This document shows, one piece after another, positions 37,235-44,400 of a stretch of 64,000 bases of DNA. This stretch comes from Streptomyces sp. HUAS MG91 (GTDB lineage: Bacteria > Actinomycetota > Actinomycetes > Streptomycetales > Streptomycetaceae), in NCBI RefSeq assembly GCF_040529335.1, contig NZ_CP159534.1, forward strand, positions 8,122,001 through 8,186,000, given 5' to 3'. The notes beneath the pieces are model-generated. The model was not told the origin of the DNA and ran no database searches. It was given only the letters and a program-made list of their open reading frames with translations. Position 1 is the first letter of the stretch. Each line of letters opens with the position of its first letter. Both the position numbers and the translations under genes were made by a program.

Positions 37235-38641
37235 TCATCCCAGCTCCCACCCCGACACCCGAACCTCCGCGGCCCCCCGCACGACCCCCACCCCGATCAC
37301 CCCTTCCGGCGCCGGGTGCACCTTCTCCGTCAGCATGGCCCGCTCGTCGACGAACACCTCGACCAGGGGACCGTCGACCAGAACCCGCAGCCGAGCCCGG
37401 GTCCCGCCCGGCACGACGGCGGTGACCCGCGCGGTTCTGGGCAGCGGATGGTGCGAGGTGGCGGCCGCGTTCGTCCGGTCGAGGGTGGCGAGCCCGCGCG
37501 TCGGGTTCAGCCGCAGCGCGACCGTGTCCCCGAGGCGCAGCTCGACCTCGGAGTCGGGATGGCCGACGACCGCGTCCAGTTCGATCTCGTACGCGGCCGG
37601 AAGCGCGTCCCCCACGGTCAGCTCGGCACCTCGCAGCCCCGCCAACTCCCGCGCGGGCGCGAGGCGCACCGTGCCGTCCGCGTGGACGCCGATCTCCCGC
37701 GGGTGGCTGAGGCAGCCCGCCCAGCCGGCGGCCACGGACTCCTCCTCGGTACGCGACTCCCAGCTCCAGCCCCACAGCAGGGTCCGGTCGTCCTCGACGA
37801 GGGCGGTGGCGGCGTAGAGGTCGCGGCCGTGGTCGAGCATGCCGCCCGAGGACGGAACGAAGGTCAACCCGGCGGCGGACGGCGCGAGTTCGCCGATCAG
37901 GTACGTCGTCGAGTACGTGATGTCGGCGGCCCACAGCGACAGGAGCAGGATCCAGCGGCCGTCCCCGGTGGGCAGCAGCGCGGGGCACTCCCACGCGTCG
38001 GCGGGCGCGGCGTGGCGGGCCGCGAGCGGGTGGGCCGCGTCCAGGAGCGAGCCGGCATAAGTCCACTCGGTGAGCGAGTCGACGCGGTAGAGCAACACGT
38101 CGGGACGGCCGCCCGCGCCCGGTGCGCCACGGTGCCCCGCACCGATCACGGCCCAGCGTTGGCCCTCGTACGAGAAGAGGTACGGGTCGCGGAAGGCGAG
38201 CAGGTCGAGGCCGGGCGGCGGGCCCGGGACGACGGGCTCCGGCTCGGCCTTCAGCGTGGTGATCGCCTCGTCGGCGGCGCGCGCGAGCATGACCGAGCCG
38301 ATGCCGTCGGTGCGGTCCATGCCGGTGTAGACGGCGGTGGGCACACCGTCCTCGACGACCGCGCAGCCGGACCAGGCGCCCAGCTCGTCGCGGCTGCCGG
38401 GGGTCGGGGTGAGCGCGATGCCGTGATCGGTCCAGGTCATGAGGTCGGGGCTGGAGGCGTGGCCCCAGTGGATGTCGCCCCAGACGGGCCGGGCCGGGTT
38501 GTGCTGGAAGAAGAGGTGGTAGCGGCCGTCGTGGAAGAGCGGGCCGTTGGGGTCGTTGCACCACTGGCCGGCGGCGGGCCGTACGTGGAGGCGGGGTGTG
38601 TTCCGGTCGTGCGGGTCGTTCCGGTCGTTCCGCTCGGACAT
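37235..38641 (-). CDS. Cytosolic GH32 beta-fructosidase
   Basis: A 468-residue GH32 enzyme without signal peptide. The three acids are present: nucleophile D30 in GQWCNDPNGPLF, the stabiliser in LAFRDPYLF, and acid/base E218 in AWECPALLP; the C-terminal beta-sandwich reads GPLVEVFVDERAMLT. It should hydrolyse sucrose or imported fructo-oligosaccharides in the cytosol. The ATG at 38641 is preceded by AGGAAG; a longer frame to 38722 would run into the operator region. Divergent from the permease gene across 210 bases with two palindromic operators. Confidence 0.92.
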   Translation of the reverse strand: MSERNDRNDPHDRNTPRLHVRPAAGQWCNDPNGPLFHDGRYHLFFQHNPARPVWGDIHWGHASSPDLMTWTDHGIALTPTPGSRDELGAWSGCAVVEDGVPTAVYTGMDRTDGIGSVMLARAADEAITTLKAEPEPVVPGPPPGLDLLAFRDPYLFSYEGQRWAVIGAGHRGAPGAGGRPDVLLYRVDSLTEWTYAGSLLDAAHPLAARHAAPADAWECPALLPTGDGRWILLLSLWAADITYSTTYLIGELAPSAAGLTFVPSSGGMLDHGRDLYAATALVEDDRTLLWGWSWESRTEEESVAAGWAGCLSHPREIGVHADGTVRLAPARELAGLRGAELTVGDALPAAYEIELDAVVGHPDSEVELRLGDTVALRLNPTRGLATLDRTNAAATSHHPLPRTARVTAVVPGGTRARLRVLVDGPLVEVFVDERAMLTEKVHPAPEGVIGVGVVRGAAEVRVSGWELG

Positions 38642-38729
38642 CGTGGCGTCACTTCCTGTCGTGGGACCCAGGGGGCCTGCTGTGTCGGCTGGATTGCCGG
38701 CGCGTGTCCGGCCTCTTGCCAAACGGAAC

Positions 38730-38743
38730 CTAACACGTGATAG
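38730..38743. promoter_or_regulatory. LacI operator candidate O1
   Basis: CTAACACGTGATAG, an imperfect palindrome centred on CACGTG. Its centre lies 24 bases from the centre of the O2 site, close to two helical turns, between the divergent GH32 and permease genes. Confidence 0.65.
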
Positions 38744-38751
38744 TTAGCCCG

Positions 38752-38769
38752 CCCTAGCACGTGTTAGGG
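38752..38769. promoter_or_regulatory. LacI operator candidate O2
   Basis: CCCTAGCACGTGTTAGGG, an 18-base palindrome with one mismatched pair, of the centrally CG-containing type bound by LacI-family proteins. It is 82 bases before the permease start. Confidence 0.72.
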
Positions 38770-38851
38770 ACTGGATTCGGAATGGCTCATTCCGGCATGA
38801 TGAGGCGGCTCCGCTCGCACGAAGCGGGGCCTGGCGCGAGGGAGCGCACAC

Positions 38852-40165
38852 ATGACCATGCAGCAGGAAGCGGCGTCGTCGGCCGCCGGCGGTCACGCCC
38901 AGCAGGACTCGGGGGCGGCCCCCGGGCACAGCCGGCGGAGGGTGAACTTCACCCTGGCCAGCGCCGCGCTCTTCATGTTCTTCGTGACGTGGTCGCTGTC
39001 CTGGTCGCTGTTCTCGATCTGGCTGACCCAGGACATCGGTCTGAGCGCCGGCCGCAGCTCGCTCGTGATCAGCGCGAACGCCATCGGATGTCTGATCACG
39101 ATGCCGGTCTACGGGTACCTCCAGGACCGCCTCGGCCTGCGCAAGAACCTCCTGTACTGGATCGGCGGCCTGATGCTGCTGGTCGGCCCGATGTACATCT
39201 ACGTGTACGGGCCGCTGCTCAAGCAGCACTTCGCCCTCGGCCTCGTCGTCGGCTCCGCCTACCTCGCCATGGCCTTCGCCGTCGCCGTCGCGACCCTGGA
39301 GAGCTACACCGAGCGCCTCGGCCGCTTCCACGGCTTCGAGTTCGGCCGGGCCCGCATGTTCGGCTCGCTCGGCTGGGCCGCCGCGACGTTCTTCGCGGGC
39401 CGCCTGTTCAACATCGACCCGAACCTGAACTTCTGGGCCGCGTCCGTCGCCGCCGCCGTCTTCGTCGGCCTGACCGTCGCGATCCGGGTCGCGGACGGCC
39501 GCCGCGCCGCGGCCGTCGACGAGGCGGCCTCCTCGGTCTCGCTCTCGGACGTGAAGTCCCTCTTCTCCTACCCCGCCTTCTGGGGTCTGCTCCTCTTCGT
39601 GGTCGCGGTGACGGCGACGTACAACACCTACGACGCGATGTTCCCCTCCTACTTCACCTCGCTCTTCGCCACCGAGGCCGAGGGCAACCGGATGTTCTCC
39701 GACCTCAACTCCGTACAGGTCTTCCTCGAAGCGGGCGGCATGGCGCTCGCGCCGTTCCTGGTCAACCGCATCGGGCCGAAGAAGTCGCTGCTCATCTCCG
39801 GCGGCATCATGGCGGCCCGGATCCTGCTCTCCGGCCTGGTCACCGGCGCCCTCGCGATCTCCGCGGTGAAGCTGCTGCACTCCGTCGAGCTGCCGATCAT
39901 GCTGATCGCGATCTTCAAGTACATCAACCGCCACTTCGAGCCCCGGCTGTCGTCCACGATCTATCTGGTCGGATTCCAGCTGGCCACCCAGCTCGGCGCC
40001 GCCGTCATCTCCCCGCTCGCCGGGCTCGGCTACGACAGCATCGGCTACCGCGGTACGTACGCGGTCATGGGCTGCTGCGTCGCCGTCGTCACCGCTGTCT
40101 CCGTCCTCACCCTGCGCCCCGACTCCAAGGGGATCACCCTGACCGGAAAGGAAGCCCTGGCGTGA
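38852..40165 (+). CDS. Sugar:H+ symporter, CscB/LacY-like MFS
   Basis: A 437-residue, 12-helix permease of the oligosaccharide:H+ symporter type. Seen: FTLASAALFMFFVTWSLSWS (helix 1), GYLQDRLGLRKNLLYW (motif A after helix 2, as in LacY/CscB), and FGRARMFGSLGWAAATFFAG, which matches the conserved helix-5 region of sucrose and lactose permeases. Encoded next to a cytosolic GH32 and a fructokinase, so sucrose or short fructans are the likely substrates. Its stop overlaps the kinase GTG by four bases. Confidence 0.9.
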   Translation: MTMQQEAASSAAGGHAQQDSGAAPGHSRRRVNFTLASAALFMFFVTWSLSWSLFSIWLTQDIGLSAGRSSLVISANAIGCLITMPVYGYLQDRLGLRKNLLYWIGGLMLLVGPMYIYVYGPLLKQHFALGLVVGSAYLAMAFAVAVATLESYTERLGRFHGFEFGRARMFGSLGWAAATFFAGRLFNIDPNLNFWAASVAAAVFVGLTVAIRVADGRRAAAVDEAASSVSLSDVKSLFSYPAFWGLLLFVVAVTATYNTYDAMFPSYFTSLFATEAEGNRMFSDLNSVQVFLEAGGMALAPFLVNRIGPKKSLLISGGIMAARILLSGLVTGALAISAVKLLHSVELPIMLIAIFKYINRHFEPRLSSTIYLVGFQLATQLGAAVISPLAGLGYDSIGYRGTYAVMGCCVAVVTAVSVLTLRPDSKGITLTGKEALA

Positions 40166-41085
40166 TCGTCGTCGCCGGTGAAGCCCTGATCGACCTGGTG
40201 CCGCAGGGCGGCACCGGCGACCCGCTCGCCCCTTTGCTGCCCGCGCGCGGCGGCGGCCCGTACAACACGGCCGTCGCGCTCGGACGGCTCGGCGCGGACG
40301 TCGCGTTCTGCTCCCGCGTCTCTACCGATGCCTTCGGCGCGGCACTGGTGTCCCGCCTGGAGAAGGAAGGCGTGGCGGTCGGCCTCGTCCAGCGCGGCCC
40401 CGAGCCGACCACGCTCGCGGTCGCGTCCGTCGGCGAGGGAGGTTCGGCGGAGTACTCCTTCTACACGGAGGGCAGCGCCGACCGCCTGTTCGCGGTCCCC
40501 GCTCAATTGCCCGCCGACGTACGGGCGTTGTCCGTCGGCACCTGCTCGCTCGTCCTCGAACCGGGCGCGAGCGCGTACGAGGAGCTGATGCGGCGCGAGT
40601 CCGCCCGGGGCGTCTTCGTCGCCCTCGACCCGAACATCCGCGCCGGCCTGATCCCCGACGCGGACGCCTACCGGGCCCGCTTCAGGAGCTGGCTGCCGTA
40701 CGTCTCCCTGCTCAAGCTCAGCGAGGAGGACGCGCAGTGGCTCGGCGGCGACATCGAGGGCTGGCTCGCGGCCGGCCCCTCGGCCGTCGTCGTGACCCGG
40801 GGCGGTGAAGGTCTGACGGCCTTCACGGCAGGGGGCGGCGGCTCCTGCTCGGTGCCCGGCGTGGACGTCGAGGTCGTCGACACGATCGGGGCCGGCGACA
40901 CGGTGAACGCGGCACTGCTGCACGCCCTCGCCACCCGCGACCGCCTCTCCCGTGCGGGGCTCGCCGGACTCGGCCCGGCCGACTGGAGCGAGGTCCTGCG
41001 GTTCGCGGCACGGGCGGCGGCCATCACCTGCTCACGGGCCGGGGCGGAGCCGCCGTACGCCGTGGAGTTGCGCGGGGGCGCGTGA
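40162..41085 (+). CDS. PfkB-family fructokinase
   Basis: A 307-residue ribokinase/PfkB-type sugar kinase. Seen: IVVAGEALIDLVP, the substrate-binding RGGGPYNTAVALGRLGADVA (here preceded by PA), and the C-terminal signature VVDTIGAGDTVNAALLHAL with the catalytic aspartate. It should phosphorylate fructose released by the two GH32 enzymes. GTG start by a GTGA overlap with the permease, so the two form one operon. Confidence 0.92.
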   Translation: MIVVAGEALIDLVPQGGTGDPLAPLLPARGGGPYNTAVALGRLGADVAFCSRVSTDAFGAALVSRLEKEGVAVGLVQRGPEPTTLAVASVGEGGSAEYSFYTEGSADRLFAVPAQLPADVRALSVGTCSLVLEPGASAYEELMRRESARGVFVALDPNIRAGLIPDADAYRARFRSWLPYVSLLKLSEEDAQWLGGDIEGWLAAGPSAVVVTRGGEGLTAFTAGGGGSCSVPGVDVEVVDTIGAGDTVNAALLHALATRDRLSRAGLAGLGPADWSEVLRFAARAAAITCSRAGAEPPYAVELRGGA

Positions 41086-41255
41086 AGCGCGGCGGATCTC
41101 ATGGCCCCTTTGGCACGGCCGAGTTGAGCGCGGGCGGGCCGGGGGAGCGGTCGCGGGCCAGAACGTCGAGGCGAGGCCCTGTTCCGCCACCGGACGGCGC
41201 GGTGAAGCAGGCCACCGCCAACTGGCGCCCGGATCCGAGTGGGTCGCCCGGAAGT

Positions 41256-41285
41256 CGCCTGACGGGCGAAAGCCCAGATCAGGCG
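41256..41285 (+). terminator. GNRA-capped hairpin after fructokinase
   Basis: CGCCTGA (41256-41262) pairs with TCAGGCG (41279-41285), with an inner GGGC/GCCC stem closed by a GAAA tetraloop, followed by CCTTCTTT. Probable terminator of the permease-kinase operon, or an RNA element of the decayed gene next to it. A second small inverted repeat (AGAAGCT/AGCTTCT) lies at 41306-41320. Confidence 0.55.
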
Positions 41286-41329
41286 CCTTCTTTCGTGCTC
41301 CTAGAAGAAGCTCAGCTTCTGTGCCGAGT

Positions 41330-41518
41330 ACGACCGTCTCCGGTGGAAACACGCTCGACGTGACCGTCAACGGCAGCACCACCCACTACGCCATACCCTC
41401 GTCGTTCTTCCCGTACAAGCAGTACTTCAAGGCCGGTTCCTACAACCAGTCCTCGTCCAGCAGCACGACCAAGGGCGCGCGCGTCGCCTTCTACGGACTC
41501 AACGTCTCGCACGGCTGA
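41330..41518 (+). pseudogene. C-terminal remnant of a PL7 alginate lyase
   Basis: About 62 residues ending in a stop: TLDVTVNGSTTHY, PYKQYFKAGSYNQSSSSS, GARVAFYGLNVSHG. The YFKAGxYNQ motif and the closing FYGLxVSH strand are hallmarks of the alginate-lyase-2 (PL7) fold. The signal peptide and the first two thirds of the domain are missing, and no start or ribosome site precedes it. The 240 bases between the fructokinase and this remnant show no coding homology. Confidence 0.8.
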
Positions 41519-41600
41519 CACCCCCGCTCCGCGCGGTGCGTCGCTCATGCGGCGCACCGCGCTGTCCCGCGTCACGGCAGTGGGACACCGAGCCGCGTCG

Positions 41601-43934
41601 TCAGTGCCCGGCCGACCCGGCTGCCGACGTCACCCTGGGCCTGAGCAGGGTGATCTTCGAAGCGCCCTGTTCCGTGACGTACAGCGTGCCCTTGGTCGTG
41701 TCCTCCGTGATGTCCAGCGGCTGCTGGAATCCGGTGAACCCGGTGATGCCCGTCGTGGGCGCCGACAACCTCCCCTGCGCGTCGACGCCGAACACCTCGA
41801 TGTCCTGGCCGCTGCTGTAACGGACCACGAGGAGCGTGCCCTTGAGCGCGCCGCCGAAGGCGTCGCCCCGGTACTCCACGACCCCGTCGGCGGACGCGTG
41901 CAGTCCGGCGTCGTACATTCCGGCCGCGTCCAGATTGCGGTCGGGCCGGGTACCCACCGGGTAGCCGGTGACCTCGAAGGGAGTGGTGTCCGACGTGGGG
42001 TTGCCCCCGGCCAGCACCCACTCGCAGCGGGCCGGGTTGGGATGCCCGTAGTACCGGTTCTTCTTGACGTCGAAGACGTAGTCGGTCTCCGCCACGGGGT
42101 TGGACGTGATCCCCGGCACGGTCGGACCCGAGTAGGCACCGGCCGTCGCCGCGTCGATCCGGCGGGAGCAGGCGGCGGGCAGCGGGGTGGGCGTGGCGGG
42201 TGTGTTGCCCCCGGCCGCGGACCCGTTGGTAGGTGTGTAGAGGTGGCCGTTGGTGTGCCACACCAGGTCGTAGGCGTTCCGCACGCCCGTCGCATAGAGG
42301 GTCAGGGGCGCGTCGGCGGCGAACGGGTCGTACGTTCCCGGGCTCTCGGTCCGCACGTCGACCGCGCCGGACGCCGGGAGCTTGGCCGGGTCGAGCCGGA
42401 GCACGGCGGCGTTGAGCAGGTGCTCGGGGCGGTTGCCCCACGTCGGATCGGCGGCGCCCATGGCGTTGTTGGCGCCCTGCGTCACGTACAGGGCTCCGTC
42501 GGGGCCGAAGGCGAGGGAGTTGGTCTCGTGGTCCTTCACCGAACGCGGCAGGTGGCTGATCACCTCGGTGTACGTGGTGAGGCCCGGACCGCTCAGCCTG
42601 GCGATGCTGCTGGACCAGTCCGGCTCGTTCGGTGTGCCTCCCGCGTACATGGTGTTGGAGGTGATCCACAGCACCGGGGCGGCCGCCGTGGAGGACGGGT
42701 CGAACGCCATCCCGATGACGGAGCGGTTGGGTGCTCCCGGCAGTCCGCGGGCCGTCGCGTCCGCGCGCACGGTCGAGATCGTCTCCGCGCCGCTCAGGGT
42801 GCCGTCGGCGGCGATGGCGTACCGCATGATGTAGCCGTCCAGCGTGGACGCGTACAGCCTGCCGTCGGGTCCCTTCAGCACGGAGGCGAAGCTCTTTCCC
42901 GTCGCGGACGTGGCCACCTTGTCGAAGGCGATGCCGCCGGTGCCGCCGCCCGCTCCGGTGGTGAACACCGAGGTCCACGGAGTGAAGGCACGCCCGTCCA
43001 GGTCCCGGGCGCCGCTGGTGACGGTGAAGCGGTAGCGGGTGTTCGCCTTGAGCGCGGTCGTCGGCGACAGGTTGATGACGTCGCCGCCGCCGCTCGTGAT
43101 CACGTGGGCGGGCACGGCCGCTCCGGTGACCGATTCCTGGAGGGTGACCGTGCCGGAGGTGAGGCTCGCGGTGTCGACGCCGGGGCCGACCAGTCTGAGG
43201 TCCGCCACGACGCTGCCGGTCGGTGCCGCGCCGGTCGCCGTGTTCGCCGGGGTCACCGTCCTGACCTCCGGATGAGCGGCGGCGTCGGCGAGCGGCGCGA
43301 CGGTCACGTACGCGATCTTCGTGTTGCTGCCGCCGACCGGACTGATGGTCAGCCGGCCGTCCGCCACGGCCGCCTGCACGGTGGCGGTCCGGTATCTGGA
43401 GGCGGACGTGGGCACGAAGCCGTCGACAGCGTTCTGGTTCTCGATCTGGAGCGCGTGGGTGCTGTCCACGCTCGTGGCGTCGCCCACCGCGACCGTCACG
43501 GTGTAGGTGCCGTCGGGGACGGCCATTTCCCAGCGGCCCGGGGTCTTCACGCCGGCCGACGAGGCGGGGAGCTGCATGTGCACGAAGGTCGCGAGGAGCC
43601 GGTCGGGCTCGGCGGTGCCCCTGTCCCGGCCGTTGCCGGTCAGGTCGAGCGGCGTGCTGTTCGTCAGGCCGACCCAGCCGTAGCTGAGTCCGGAGCCCTG
43701 GCCGGCGCCGGTGCGGGCGCCGAAGGGCTGTCCGTAGTCGAGTGCGTAACCGCTCACGGGCGCGGTGGCCGCGGTGCCGAAGTCGACCTTCGCCGAGAAG
43801 GCGGTGTCCGCGCGTGCCTGCGCGGGAGCCGCCAGTACGAGACCGAGGAGGGCCAGGACGGGCAGGAAGCCCGCCGTGCGGGGCGCGGGCCCGCTCCGTG
43901 AGCGCCCGCGTCTTCGAAGGCGTACCAGGGTCAC
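41601..43934 (-). CDS. Secreted glucose/sorbosone-dehydrogenase-like protein
   Basis: A 777-residue exported protein. Sec signal (FLPVLALLGLVLAAPAQARA), then a malectin/CBM-like beta-sandwich (KVDFGTAATAPVSGYALDYG, residues about 45-225), a bacterial Ig-like domain (TPANTATGAAPTGSVVADLR, about 240-345) and a six-bladed propeller of the glucose/sorbosone dehydrogenase type (FASVLKGPDGRLYASTLDGY, SLAFGPDGALYVTQGANNA, LYATGVRNAYDLVW). Relatives with PQQ oxidise sugars (AA12); a bound cofactor cannot be read from sequence. The GTG at 43934 follows AGGAGA at 6 bases; the frame to 44288 upstream is unsupported. Divergent from a galactose-oxidase-like gene. Confidence 0.85.
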   Translation of the reverse strand: MTLVRLRRRGRSRSGPAPRTAGFLPVLALLGLVLAAPAQARADTAFSAKVDFGTAATAPVSGYALDYGQPFGARTGAGQGSGLSYGWVGLTNSTPLDLTGNGRDRGTAEPDRLLATFVHMQLPASSAGVKTPGRWEMAVPDGTYTVTVAVGDATSVDSTHALQIENQNAVDGFVPTSASRYRTATVQAAVADGRLTISPVGGSNTKIAYVTVAPLADAAAHPEVRTVTPANTATGAAPTGSVVADLRLVGPGVDTASLTSGTVTLQESVTGAAVPAHVITSGGGDVINLSPTTALKANTRYRFTVTSGARDLDGRAFTPWTSVFTTGAGGGTGGIAFDKVATSATGKSFASVLKGPDGRLYASTLDGYIMRYAIAADGTLSGAETISTVRADATARGLPGAPNRSVIGMAFDPSSTAAAPVLWITSNTMYAGGTPNEPDWSSSIARLSGPGLTTYTEVISHLPRSVKDHETNSLAFGPDGALYVTQGANNAMGAADPTWGNRPEHLLNAAVLRLDPAKLPASGAVDVRTESPGTYDPFAADAPLTLYATGVRNAYDLVWHTNGHLYTPTNGSAAGGNTPATPTPLPAACSRRIDAATAGAYSGPTVPGITSNPVAETDYVFDVKKNRYYGHPNPARCEWVLAGGNPTSDTTPFEVTGYPVGTRPDRNLDAAGMYDAGLHASADGVVEYRGDAFGGALKGTLLVVRYSSGQDIEVFGVDAQGRLSAPTTGITGFTGFQQPLDITEDTTKGTLYVTEQGASKITLLRPRVTSAAGSAGH

Positions 43935-44400
43935 GGTCTTCTCCTGTCGAGAGGGAAACGGGCCCCGTGCCGCGGCGACCGGCGACGGCTCCGCCGATGT
44001 GACGGCATCGGCCGAGTCGCGCGGTCCCGTCACCGCGCCCGGGGCTTTGCCGTGCCCATGACTGCCCCGGGCGCGGCGGTCCACGCTGCGGCCGGGACCG
44101 TCATGGGCACGGCGCGCGGCCTGCCACCTCCGCGCACGCCGGTGACCTGCTGGGCAGCGGCGAATCCCGCTTTCCGTGGACGCAGTTGGAGCACGGCGGG
44201 CACGTCGGCTGCGGGGGAGTCCACTACTGCGCCCGTACCAGTGCGCGTGCTCCGGTGCGCCGCCGCGACCTACGCCGCGCGGACCCATGCGGACGCCCGA
44301 CTCGGCCGATTCGCGCGAGAACGCCCTTTACACCCACTCGACCCTTGGGCATGGTCATGCCCTCGTCTGCGCGCCTGTCGCGCACCTATGGGGGGACCAC
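43935..44400. other. Divergent intergenic region with long inverted repeat
   Basis: A 466-base region between two secreted oxidoreductase genes. It holds the 14-base inverted repeat at 44049-44113 and, just before 44401, a GGGGGG ribosome site for the galactose-oxidase-like gene. Open frames that cross it have no ribosome sites or recognisable homology. Confidence 0.55.
44049..44113. repeat. Perfect 14-base inverted repeat
   Basis: GCCGTGCCCATGAC at 44049-44062 and its exact reverse complement at 44100-44113, separated by 37 GC-rich bases. It lies about midway between the divergent oxidoreductase genes and may be a looping operator, a transcript hairpin, or the ends of a lost element. Confidence 0.7.

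Noticed and set aside
43935..44400. Long N-terminal extensions of both divergent oxidoreductases into the gap
   Set aside because: Signal peptides and ribosome sites place the starts at 43934 and 44401; the extensions overlap each other and are arginine-rich shadow.
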